Shown: positions 8,749 to 19,871 of the stretch, in pieces
Layout: each line of letters opens with the position of its first letter
How positions within the stretch are numbered: the stretch's first letter is position 1
DNA from: Costus lasius
Lineage: Eukaryota > Streptophyta > Magnoliopsida > Zingiberales > Costaceae
DNA length: 64,000 nucleotides
Direction of reading: 5' to 3'
NCBI GenBank assembly: GCA_027563935.2
Contig: JANVAS020000203.1
Location: 1,054,001-1,118,000 of the forward strand
The notes under the pieces: model-generated
The model's database searches: none
Told to the model about the DNA's origin: nothing
The model's input: the letters and a program-made list of their open reading frames with translations, nothing else
Program-made: the position numbers and the translations under genes

Positions 8749-10432
8749 TGAAAGTCCCCTTTCATGAGGGGGGCCGAAACCCTAAAGTGGCGCATACAAA
8801 ACATGGACAGCGGATACTAGGGTTTCATGGGATCGATGCATGTATTATGATTAACATTAAAAACTTTTGAATGCAAGAAAGAATGCGATTCATACCATGG
8901 CCATTTCTAGATGGCGCCTTGGAAGCAAGAGAACAAAAGAGGTCTCCTCCAAATCGTCACACACAAGATGATCAACGGCTTGCTCCTTCTTGTCGTCCCT
9001 TGTGCTAGCAAGGATCATCCAAGGTGTCTTTGATCGTTTGAAGGGAAGAGAGAGCTTTCCTTGCTTGGCGATTTTTTCCTCTCTTTCGTCTGCCACCTTT
9101 TTTTTACACGAATGTATTTTGAGCCAAAGGCAAAACGGCGACAAGAGGGCGAGAGAGGGGCGACGTGAGAGAGATGTGGTCACGTTGTGACATGCTATCT
9201 AAAAATAGCAAAACCATCTCAACGTTCAAGTGACCCCAATCGCAAATGCCAACTTGAACCATACGCTCATCCAATGAGCTGGTTCAAATCGATTTGGTTC
9301 AATAACCAAATAAACCAAGCAATTAGTCCAGATTATAATAAACCCCTAAGGCTTAAGATCTGACCATTGATCTCTTGATGCTTCTGATCTCACTGATCTA
9401 GCATCTATTCTCTCAATCGAAGCTTACCGATCTCAAGCCCTAATCAATCAAACATGATCAGACTAGATCTCACTTACAATCAGAGACTAAATCCCTTTAA
9501 ACTGAACCCAAACAATTCAGTCCACACGATCTGACTTAAGTAAGCCATATCATCAAATTGTGCGACCCTAAGGGTTTCCTTTAAATGTCGGTAACGATAA
9601 CTTACGTTATCACGATCAGTAAGGGGTATCTAGCAACACATCACTGTCTCCCGATATAAAGGAAAGAGTCTTCCAAGACTACACCCAAACCACAGCACAA
9701 GTGTGAATCCAATTCACAAGGCATGCAAATTTCCTTTGCCACTGGATGTTCTTATTGGACAAGCGTGTCAAGCTTGTAGCTCCAATATGATGAGCATGAT
9801 TAGATCAGATGAACACTGTCACCTGGGTATGGCCATACACTTTCTCAATCATCTCATACAGAGGGGGGGCCCCTTTAGAACATCACACTCCAATTAAGGA
9901 GACGGCAATCCTTTATCTATCACTAGTGCCCTAACCTGACTCAAGCTCACCATCCAAGATAGTCTATAACCATTATGTTTCAAATGATATTGAACTACCT
10001 CAAAACAATGACAATCATCATTTAGAAACACAAGTGATCTCAACTCAGAGGAAATGTGCCACTTGTTGCAATCAAGGATCATTCACATTGTGACAAGCAA
10101 TTGAATATCCTAGTAGGGTCTGTCCAGTACATCCAATGTACCCATGAGTCTACATCTTATTCCATGCTCGAAGCATCCTATAAGATTAGAACACATATTA
10201 GTCTCAATCATATCAAGGCTATCTCATGTTCGCCAAGATATATCGACTAAGGACTTTACTGCATGTCAGCCCAGCTGAACAGCATTGAGACATTATTCAG
10301 AAGTATATGTATTGCAGCAGATAATATAACAAACTGAATAACAACCATTGCCTTTATAAACATAAGAGTTTATACATGATACTGTTACAATCCCAAGGCC
10401 TCAAACATTAGCCTTAAGGGCATACCCCAACA
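8749..10432 (-). repeat. 3' LTR of B (1684 bp)
   Basis: Starts (plus strand) TGAAAGTCCCC and ends CCCCAACA, next to the internal polypurine tract. U3 hairpins are present, with stem-loop 2 at 9596-9611. Stem-loop 1 here has one G-U change (TTACTG for TCACTG on the element strand). An AT-rich GCTAT/ATAGC dyad lies at about 9195-9210. No gene seen. Confidence 0.94.
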
Positions 10433-10452
10433 ATCTCCCACTTGCACTTAAT
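10433..10452 (-). other. Polypurine tract of B
   Basis: On the plus strand this reads ATCTCCCACTTGCACTTAAT, the complement of the family tract. It lies between the LTR and the polyprotein stop. Confidence 0.8.
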
Positions 10453-12465
10453 CTAATGGTTGAGAAATCTCAAACCCATATTATTACAGTGCTTCTCATG
10501 CTTCTGCTGCGCCAGAGGCTTGGTAAGCGGGTCTGCCAGATTGTCATCTGTATGAACCTTGCAGACTTTGATCTCGCCACGATCTATGATCCCCCTGATC
10601 AAGTGAAACCGTCTCTGTATGTGCTTGGACTTCTGGTGCGACCGTGGTTCCTTTGCTTGTGCAATTGCTCCAGTGTTATCACAGAAGATAACCAAAGGAT
10701 CTGCACTCGAAGGAACAACACCAAGTTCTTGAACGAACTTACGAATCCACACTGCCTCCTTGGATGCTTCCGAGGCTGCAACATACTCGGCTTCTATTGT
10801 GGAATCAGCAACGATTGACTGTTTGAAACTTTTCCACACCACTGCTCCTCCATTCAAGCTAAAAACATAGCCTGATTGCGATCGAAAATCATCCTGGTCA
10901 GACTGGAACGAAGCGTCAGTATATCCTTCTATACTGAGTTCTTCCTGACCACCATATACCAAGAACATATCTTTGGTCCTCCGAAGATATTTTAAAATGT
11001 TCTTGACTGCAATCCAGTGCGCCATACCTGGATTACTTTGGAACCGACTGGTCATGCTTAACCCGTAAGCGACGTCTGGGCGAGTACACAACATCGCATA
11101 CATAATGGATCCAATAGCCGAAGCATAAGGCGTATTGTCCATTTCATCTTTCTCAGTCTGTGTTTGTGGACACTGACTCTTCGAAAGATTCAGACCATGT
11201 CTGACTAGAAGATATCCTCTTTTAGAATTCTCTAAATGAAATCTCTCCAGGACTTTATCGATGTAAGTACTCTGGCACAGCCCGAGAAGCCTCTTAGATC
11301 TATCCCTGTAGATCTTCACACCTAATACATAGGCTGCTTCTCCTAAATCTTTCATCTGGAAACATTTTCTTAACCATGCTTTAACCGCATGCATTTCAAG
11401 AATATCGTTTCCAATGATCAAGATATCATCAACGTAGAGGACTAGGAAAGTAATCACGCTCCCACTAAACCTCTTATATACACACGGGTCATCCTCGTTC
11501 TTGATGAAACCAAATTCAGAGATTGATTCATCAAAACGAATATTCCAGCTTCTCGATGCTTGTTTAAGTCCATAAATAGACTTCTTTAACTTGCATATTT
11601 TATGACGATCTGATGGCTTAGTGAAACCTTCTAGTTGTGTCATATACACATCCTCATCCAGATTTCCATTAAGGAAAGCCGTCTTCACATCCATTTGCCA
11701 GATCTCATAATCATAATATGCTGCTATCGCGAAAAGAATCCGAATAGACTTAAACATAGCTACAGGTGAGAAAGTTTCATCATAATCTATCCCGTAGATT
11801 TGTTTGAAACCTTTCGCAACTAGCCTGCCTTTATAGGTAACCACGTTACCATCCATGTCAATCTTCTTCTTGAAGATCCATTTACAGCCTATAGGGATAA
11901 CTCCCGGAGGCGGATCAACCAAATCCCAGACTTGGTTATCTGACATGGAGTCCATCTCGGCGCGCATAGCTTCAAGCCATCTCGCTGAATCCGGTCCACT
12001 GACCGCATCCGCATAAGTGAGGGGTTCATCATTATCAATGATGTAGACTCCATCATAGCGCTCAGGCTGTCGACGGATCCTTCCCGATCTTCGCGGTTCC
12101 CGTGATATATGAGCCTCAGGTTGTTCAGTAACCTGTTCTACCGGCTCAGGCTCATCCAACTGTGCTTGACCACTTTGTCCTTCCTCTGGATTCTCATCCA
12201 GCTTTATTTCTCTCCCACTGGCCTCTTGCAGAAGAAACTCCTTCTCAAGAAATATGGCCGTCCGAGCAACAAACACCTTGTTCTCTTTGGGATCGTAGAA
12301 ATAATAACCCTTAGTTTCCTTAGGGTAACCGACAAAGATACATTTCTCAGATCTGCTCTCTAGTTTTCCAGAGGCGAGCTTTTTGACATAAGCCTCGCAG
12401 CCCCAGATCCTGATAAATGTCAAGCTAGGCTGTTTCCCATACCATAATTCATATGGGGTCTTTGA
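10453..12465 (-). pseudogene. gag-pol: gag-pol of B, C-terminal part (integrase end, RT, RNase H)
   Basis: Equals residues 625-1294 of the family polyprotein. It holds the integrase C-terminal region (FIRIWGCEAYVKKL, KCIFVGYPKETKGYYFY), the Arg-rich linker, RT with Y-V-D-D intact, and RNase H with its acidic residues. No stop or frameshift is seen. The frame is open up to 12465, where element A begins, and continues at 21559. The two pieces are 671 and 624 codons including the stop, which sum to the same length as the intact copy in H. The gene is therefore broken only by the insertion of A. Confidence 0.95.
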
Positions 12466-14147
12466 TGTTGGGGTATGCCCTTAAGGCTAATGTTTGAGGC
12501 CTGTGGGAATGTATCTGTATCATGTAATAAACTGTTATGTTTATAAAGGCATGGTTATTATTCAGTTGTTTACATTGTCTGCTGCAATATATGTTCTTCT
12601 GAATAATGTCTCAAAGCTGTTCAGCTGAGCTGACATGCTATTATGTCCTTAGTCGATATATCTTGGTGAACATGAGACAGCCTTGATATGGATAAGACTA
12701 ATATGTGTTCTAATCTTATAGGATGCTTCGAGCATGGAATAAGATGTAGACTCATGGGTACATTGGATGTACTGGACAGACCCTACTAGGATGTTCAATT
12801 GTTTGTCACAATGTGAATGTTCCTTGATTAAGACAAGTGGCACATTTCCTCTGACTTGAGATCACTTGTGTTTTCTAAATGATGATTGCCATTGTTTTGA
12901 GGTAGTTCAATATCATTTGAAACATAATGATTATAGACTATCTTGGATGGTGAGCTTGAATCAGGTTAGGGCACTAGTGATAGACATAGGATTGCCGTCT
13001 CCTTGTTTAAGGAGTGTGATGTTCTAAAGGGGCCCCCTGGATGAGATGATTGAGAAAAGTGTATGGCCATACCCAGGTGACTATGTTCATCTGATCTAAT
13101 CATGCTCATCATATTGGAGTTACGAGCTTGACAGGCTTGTCCAATAAGAACATCCAGTGGCAAAGGAAATATGTATGCTTTGTGAAATGATTCACACTTG
13201 TGCTGTGGTTTGGGTGTAGTCTTGGAAGACTCTTTCCTTTATATCGGGAGACAGTGATGTGTTGCTAGATACCCCTCGCTGATCGTGATAATGAGAATTA
13301 TCGTTACCGACATTTAAAGGAAACCCTCAGGGTCGCACAATTTGATGATATGGCTTACTTAAGTCAGATCGTGTGGACTGAATTGTTCAGGTTCAGTTTT
13401 AAAGGGATTTAATCTCTGATTGTGAGTGAGATCTGGTCTGATCATGTTTGATTGATTAGGGCTTGAGATCGGTAAGCTTCGATCGAGAGAATAGATGCCA
13501 GATCGGTCAGATCAGGGGCATCGAGGAGATCGACGGTTAGATCGGGAACCTTAGGGTTTATTTAAGATCTAAACTAGATCATTGGCTTGATTGGTTCTTA
13601 AACCGAACCAATGTGAACCGGCTCATGGAATGAGCGCTTGGTTCATGACTTGGCGACTTGTTCACTTAACGTGAACATTGAAGCGAGAGTGGTGGCTATT
13701 TTTAGTAACCACGATCTCCAAAGAGAGAACTCTCTCACGTTCGAATAGAGCATGCTATTCTCGCCTATCCATCACTTCCTCTCTCGACTCTTGTGGTGTG
13801 TGACGACGCTTGGAGTTTAGAGGAGGATTCGGCCAAAGAAAGATCAAGATCTTCATCCCTCACAATTCGATCAAGGATTCTTTGGAGCCTTGCTAGCACA
13901 AGGAGCGACAAAGAGTTTGCCATCATCCTCTTGTGTGCGATTCCCTTTGGAGAAGAAGCAATTGACTCTTTGCTTCCAAGGCAACGTCTTCTTCATGGCT
14001 ATGGTATGAATCGCTTTCATTCAATCATAGTTTTAAGTTGATCATTCAATCATACATGCGATCCTTAACCCTACTTCCGCTCATGCAAAAGTTTTAAAGT
14101 GCATGGTATTAGGGTTTGCGCCCCCCCTCTAGAAAGGGGTTTCTTCA
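12466..14147 (+). repeat. 5' LTR of A (1682 bp)
   Basis: TGTTGGGG to TTTCTTCA. It carries hairpin 1 at 12758-12772, palindrome GTATGGCCATAC at 13061-13072, and stem-loop 2 at 13287-13302 as GATAAT-GAGA-ATTATC, a compensatory variant of GATAAC/GTTATC. The dyad CCTTG-CTAGCA-CAAGG is at 13888-13903. A weak TATA-like CTATTTTTAG near 13696 lies between short GTGG/CCAC arms. Promoter use is inferred. Confidence 0.95.
13696..13705 (+). promoter_or_regulatory. TATA-like element in 5' LTR of A
   Basis: CTATTTTTAG sits about 450 bp before the LTR end. It is the best TATA-like match in this LTR, and a similar CTATTTTT occurs in E and in inverted form in B. The surrounding dyad sequence differs between subfamilies. 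Transcription start not determinable. Confidence 0.35.
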
Positions 14148-14149
14148 AT

Positions 14150-14161
14150 TGGTATCAGAGC
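14150..14161 (+). other. Primer binding site of A
   Basis: TGGTATCAGAGC lies two bases after the LTR end. It complements the 3' end of plant initiator-Met tRNA, the usual primer of copia elements. Confidence 0.93.
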
Positions 14162-15080
14162 CATGCGTTATAATGTATGTTTGTTTGATTGCTTCTTTGT
14201 GATCCATGTTTGCGCATCCTATGAATAGATCTAATAACATGCGATAAACTACATGCTAGCTTAAGGTCTTTGATGTATGTTTATGTGTTACGCATGTAAG
14301 ATGCCTTGGCGCTTGCAATAGAGTTTTTATCAAAAACTTATATCTGTTGCGCGTATCACCTTAGATCTAAGCCGCCTACTGTAAACCCTTAGACGGGTTA
14401 TTAGGGTTGAAGTCACCCCCTAGGTTAGATCCAGAATGTCTGATCAGATCATCTGACAACCTGAATGGGTCGATCAGATAGCACCTTGGCGCAAGCCTAT
14501 GGTGGCTATAGGTCGACTGCAGACAGGTGTATAGCGATGTCTGATTGTGACGACTAATGAACGTACCTGAGTTAGGCCCGGGGTCACGCCCGCTTGCCAG
14601 AACTCTGTGTGGTCGTTCAGCCCTGGCGCATGCATTGTTGACCCTATGGTCGACTCAAGTCAGTTAGGACTTGGTGCATGCAAGGGCAGTGGATCTGACT
14701 AGGGTGGATGAGTGGATCCCTAGTAATGGACCGTTGTAAGGTTGTAGGGGAAATAAGGAAAAATTAAAATTGATCCTATGGGGTTTTCGAAAATTTTAAT
14801 TTTTATGGATCACATGGTTATTGATTGATGCATATGTTTGTTTATTTAGTCTTATGTGGGCTGCCCATATTAATTGTGTGCTGTGCTGGGGCCTGCGTGC
14901 CTGTATTAAAAATTGTAAATTAATTATTGTGATCTGCGCATCACATTGTTTTAATTTATAAAATGTTAGTGACCTGCGTGTCACTCTTGTCTAGATAGTT
15001 AAATTTGTAATTTAATTAGACAAGAGCACTGAGCACACTTGGCAGAGGCGCTTGCAGCAGAGGCTTGACCAGGTGGGAGG

Positions 15081-15099
15081 TCCAGGGTTCGACTCTGGG
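15081..15099 (+). ncRNA. Candidate T-arm-like hairpin in leader of A
   Basis: TCCAGGG and CTCTGGG pair (seven pairs, two of them G-U) around a TTCGA loop. E has TCTAGGG/CTCTAGG (38569-38587) and C has TCTAGAG/CTCTAGA (33064-33082, minus), so two pair positions co-vary. The segment matches the tRNA B-box form GTTCRANNC. It could be tRNA-derived or an RNA structure. Confidence 0.5.
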
Positions 15100-15426
15100 A
15101 CCAGGCGCAAATTCCTGGTGGGCGCACCTGTGCTGCAGATGGCGCTTGGGCCCTGGTTTGGGCCAGATGAGCAGCTAAAGACCCATGAAGAGCAAATGAA
15201 GACTTAAGTTAGGTTAAGGTCTTCTAGGGCTATGGGCTTTTACCACATAAGATTCATGCTTTCTTTTATTGCTTAATATTAGAATTGCATGATTAAATTA
15301 TCTTCTGCTATCACCATAGGAATTGCATGATAGTGAAGAAGATAAAAGACCGTTAAAATCCAACGATCAAATATCAAGCTCGTAAGCCTTCTGACGCGAA
15401 ACCTCACTGTTCTGATTATCGTTGGA

Positions 15427-15667
15427 GCCGTGTTGTACCCACTCAGTGGGCACGTCCATCTATCTTCAGACGGTGCGGGACTACACCTGTGTGTTACAGA
15501 GTAGGGATTTATCCCTTCTCGTTGCTCAGCATAGCACATGGTGGTCCAGGGAGTAGGTCGGGTCAGCTTGACCGTGTAGGCTACATATGTGGCGCATATG
15601 GTAGCACATGGAGGCAGCCATCTGTGGGGTCAGAGACTGTGTTGTACCAACTCAGTTGGCACAGTCT
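15427..15667 (+). ncRNA. Candidate duplicated bipartite hairpins in leader of A
   Basis: Copy 1 has CGTG, bulge TTGTA, stem CCCAC-TCA-GTGGG, then CACG (15429-15454). Copy 2 has AGACTGTG (15634-15641), bulge TTGTA, stem CCAAC-TCA-GTTGG, then CACAGTCT (15660-15667). The two copies share loop and bulge but differ by compensatory pairs in both stems. Both are present in B, C, E, G and H. Role unknown; position fits a packaging or dimerisation signal. Confidence 0.5.
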
Positions 15668-15969
15668 GCTGGATTGCCCGGATGAAGGGGAATCGCACGG
15701 GTTGGCGATTGGCTGGGACAGCCTACCAGAGATTAGTGCTTGTACTCTCTGTGCATCTTATCTCGCCTGAGCGGGACGCGGAGACCAAGTATGAAATCTG
15801 GATCCCATCTCACTAAAAGAGTTCTACTCTTTCGGGCTGTTTTGCTGGATTTTTCAGCCAGATAAAATAGTGAGAAAAAGAATCTTTCTTAAGTCCTGAT
15901 TGATTCTTATACATTGATACTGACCTTGCTGTTCTTGCATTGTTGTAGATACCTGCAGCAACGAACACC

Positions 15970-18900
15970 ATGAACTTCAATGTGCGATCCCTACTGGAAA
16001 GGGAGAAGTTTGCTGGGCCGAACTTCTCTGACTGGTTTGGACACCTTAAGATCGTTCTTAAGGCAGAGAGGAAACTGTATGTCCTCGAGACGGCGATACC
16101 GCCGCAGCCCGCTCCGAACGCCGCAAGGGCGGTTCGGGAAGCCTATGAAAAGCACGTCAATGATAGCATTGATGTCGCTTGCCTGATGCTAGCGTCTATG
16201 ACGCCACCGCTGCAGCGTCAGCATGAGGACATGTCGGCTATAGAGATTATAGCGAACCTCAAGATGCTGTATGCTGCACAGGCAAGGACTGAGCGCTACA
16301 ATTTGACGAAGCTCTTCTTTCAGAGCAAACTGGCTGAAGGGAGCCCAGTGGGAGCTCACGTGCTCAAGATGATTGGGCACAAGGAGGCTCTAGAGAAACT
16401 GGGGCATACCATCAACCAGGAGCTTGCTGTGGACATTATTCTGCAGTCTCTCCCGCCTTCATTCGACGCGTTCATTATTAATTTTAATATGAACAAAATC
16501 GATTGTACTCCGGCAGAGCTGCTGAATATGCTCTTGACCACTGAGGAGACTCTGAAGGGTAAGCCTTCGACCTCTGTCTTAATGGTTCCTTCCAGGAACA
16601 AGAAGAAGGGGAAGAAGGGCAAGGCCACTGTCAAGAGCTACAGCAAGGCTCTGAAGCAAAAGGTGAAGCGGTCCAAGGAATACAGGTGTTTCCACTGTGG
16701 CCAGCTGGGTCACTGGAAAAAGGACTGTAAAGCGCTCCAAGGAGATAAGAGGGGAAGCTTTGCTTCTGGCTCAGGTATATTCGTGACTGAGGTCATGTTT
16801 TCTTCTTCTATATCATGGGTGTTGGACACTGCATGTGGAGTTCACATTTGTTCAAATGTACAGGAACTCAAGAGAAGAAGGCAGGTGGGACAGCATGAGG
16901 TGGACCTACGCGTTGGAAACGGAGCACGGGTTGCTGCTGTTGCTGTAGGAGACTACTTCATTTCTTTACCATCTGGCATTGTATTGGAACTAGACAATTG
17001 TTATTTTGTTCCCAGTATAACTAAAAATATTATCTCCATTCCTGCTCTTGTCAGGAAGGGATTTTCCTTTGAATGCAATATTTCAAAGTGTGTTTTATCT
17101 TTAGATAATATTGTTTATGCAACTGGTTCAATTAGCAATGGGTTATTCATGTTGGACATGGAATGTTCGATACAGCAAATTGATATTAAGAAAGCCAAGT
17201 ATGCTGATGACAGCACCTTGTTATGGCATAGTCGTTTAGGCCATATTAACGAGAAACGCATTAAGCGGTTGCATGATAATGGACTGCTGGGATCATTCTC
17301 CTACAAGGAGATTGATACATGCAAAGCTTGTTTAATGGGTAAAATGACGAAGTCACCTTTTCCTCACAAAGGTCAAAGGGCTTCAGGTTTACTTGACCTT
17401 ATACACAGTGATGTGTGTGGGCCTTTTAGTAAACATGCCAGAGGTGGCTATCAGTACTTCATTACCTTTACTGATGATTTCAGTAGGTATGGCTATGTCT
17501 ATCTGATGAGACATAAGAGTGAATCTTTTGACAAGTTCAAAGAGTTCAAGAATGAAGTACAGAATCAGCTAGGCCAAAATATCAAGGCACTTCGCTCAGA
17601 TCGAGGTGGTGAATACCTAAGTCATGCATTTACTGACTATCTAAAGGAGTGTGGGATTATCTCACAGCTCACTCCACCAGGAACACCGCAATGGAATGGT
17701 GTGTCCGAGAGGAGAAATAGAACGTTACTTGATATGGTTCGTTCTATGATGAGTCAGGCTACTCTTCCATACTCCTTTTGGGGTTTTGCGCTGGAAACAG
17801 CTGCAAAGGTACTAAACCGAGTGCCATCCAAGGCAGTTTCTAAGACTCCATATGAGTTATGGTATGGGAAACAGCCGAGCTTGACATTTATCAGGATCTG
17901 GGGCTGCGAGGCTTATGTCAAAAAGCTCGCCTCTGGGAAACTAGAGAGCAGATCTGACAAATGTATCTTTGTCGGTTACCCTAAGGAAACTAAGGGTTAT
18001 TATTTCTACGATCCCAAGGAGAACAAGGTTTTTGTTGCTCGGACGGCCATATTTCTTGAGAAGGAGTTTCTTCTGCAAGAGGCCAGTGGGAGAGAAATAA
18101 AGCTGGATGAGAATCCAGAAGAAGGACAAAGTGACCAAGCACAGTTGGATGAGCCTGAGCCGGTAGAATAGGTTATTGAACAACCTGAGGCTCAGATATC
18201 ACGGGAACCGCGAAGATCGGGTAGGATCCGTCGACAGCCTGAGCGCTATGACGGAGTCTACATCATTGATCATGATGAACCCCTCACTTATGCGGATGCG
18301 GTCAGTGGACCGGAGTCAGCGAGATGGCTTGAAGCTATGCGCGCCGAGATGGACTCCATGTCAGATAACCAAGTCTGGGATTTGGTTGATCCGCCTCCGG
18401 GAGTTATCCCTATAGGCTGTAAATGGATCTTCAAGAAGAAGATTGACATGGATGGTAACGTAGTTACCTATAAAGGCAGGCTAGTTGCGAAAGGTTTCAA
18501 ACAAATCTACGGGATAGATTATGATGAAACTTTCTCACCTGTAGCCATGTTTAAGTCTATTCGGATTCTTTTCGCGATAGCTGCATACTATGATTATGAG
18601 ATCTGGCAGATGGATGTGAAAACAGCTTTCCTTAATGGAAATCTGGATGAGGATGTGTACATGACACAACCAGAGGGTTTCACTAATCCAGCAGATCGTC
18701 ATAAGATATGCAAGTTAAAGAAGTCTATTTATGGACTTAAGCAAGCATCTAGAAGCTGGAATATTCGTTTTGATGAATCAGTCACCGAATTTGGTTTCAT
18801 CAAGAACGAGGATGACCCGTGTGTATATAAGAGGTTTAGTGGGAGCGTAATTACTTTTCTAGTCCTCTACGTCGATGACATCTTGATCATTGGAAATGAC

Positions 18901-19851
18901 ATTCCTGAAATGCATGCTGTTAAAGCATGGCTGAGGAAATGTTTCCAGATGAAAGATTTAGGAGAAGCAGCCTATGTATTAGGTGTGAAGATCTACAGGG
19001 ATAGATCTAAGAGGCTTCTCGGGCTGTGCCAGAGTACTTACATCGATAAGGTCCTGGAGAGATTTCATTTAGAGAATTCTAAACGAGGATATCTTCCAGT
19101 CAGACATGGTCTGAATCTTTCGAAGAGTCAGTGTCCACAAACACAGACTGAGAAAGATGAAATGGACAATACGCCTTATGCTTCGGCTATTGGTTCCATT
19201 ATGTATGCGATGTTGTGTACTCGCCCAGACGTCGCTTACGGGTTAAGCGTGACCAGTCGTTACCAGAGTAATCCAGGTATGGCGCACTGGATTGCAGTCA
19301 AGAACATCTTAAAATATCTGCGGAGAACCAAAGATATGTTCTTGATATATGGTGGTCAGGAAGAACTCAGTATTGAAGGATATACTGATGCTTCATTCCA
19401 GTCGGACCAGGATGATTTCCGATCGCAATCAGGCTATGTTTTTAGCTTGAATGGAGGAGCAGTGGTGTGGAAAAGTTTCAAACAGTCAACTGTTGCTGAT
19501 TCCACAACAGAAGCCGAGTATGTTGCAGCCTCGGAAGCATCCAAGGAGGCAGTGTGGATTCGTAAGTTCGTGAGAGAACTTGGTGTTGTTCCTTCGAGTG
19601 CAGATCCTTTGGTTATCTTTTGTGATAACACTGGAGCAATCGCACAAGCAAAGGAACCACGGTCGCACCAGAAGTCCAAGCACATACAGAGACGGTTTCA
19701 TTTGATCAGGGAGATCATAGATCATGGCGAGATCAAAGTATGCAAGGTTCATACAGATGACAATCTGGCTGACCCGCTTACCAAGCCTCTGGCGCAGCAG
19801 AAGCATGAGAAGCACTGTAATAATATGGGTTTGAGATTTCTCAACCATTAG
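15970..19851 (+). pseudogene. gag-pol: gag-pol polyprotein of A with one premature TAG
   Basis: A 1293-codon frame with all copia domains in order. These are gag (about 1-235), the CFHCGQLGHWKKDC zinc knuckle (about 240-253), the aspartic protease motif VLDTAC, integrase (H-x4-H, C-x2-C, then D, D-35-E with LIHSDVCGP, LRSDRGGEY and NGVSERRN), RT with Y-V-D-D and RNase H. The ATG at 15970 is the family start (A reads MNFNVRS, others MSFNVRS). One stop, TAG at 18169-18171, lies in the linker between integrase and RT, where relatives have CAG. Everything else is open. The break would separate Gag-PR-IN from RT-RH. The near-identical LTRs mean the stop is either very recent or was already present in the RNA that inserted, with proteins supplied by another copy. 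Confidence 0.95.
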
Positions 19852-19858
19852 ATTAAGT

Positions 19859-19871
19859 GCAAGTGGGAGAT
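19859..19871 (+). other. Polypurine tract of A
   Basis: GCAAGTGGGAGAT lies directly before the 3' LTR. It is identical in X and H. Confidence 0.88.

Larger units (their letters stand above)
14162..15969 (+). other. Leader (5' UTR) of A with conserved hairpins
   Basis: About 1.8 kb between the primer site and gag. It has many upstream ATGs and no long frame. It contains a TCCAGGG-TTCGA-CTCTGGG hairpin (15081-15099), two related bipartite hairpins (15427-15454 and 15634-15667), and a pyrimidine-rich tract ending TTGTAG (15921-15948) shortly before the gag ATG. These are shared with other elements at the same relative positions. Confidence 0.85.

Noticed and set aside
8890..9190. Overlapping short frames on both strands in the LTRs of B
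   Set aside because: They lie wholly within LTR sequence, have no recognisable motif, and are repeated only because the LTR is duplicated. LTR boundaries and target duplications explain the region fully.
13793..14041. An 82-codon frame in both LTRs of A
   Set aside because: Downstream LTR region (R/U5); absent from other subfamilies and without known motifs.
15489..15816. 75-96 codon frames in the leaders of several elements
   Set aside because: They cover the duplicated leader hairpins. The reading frame is not kept between elements, whereas base pairing is, so structure is the better explanation.
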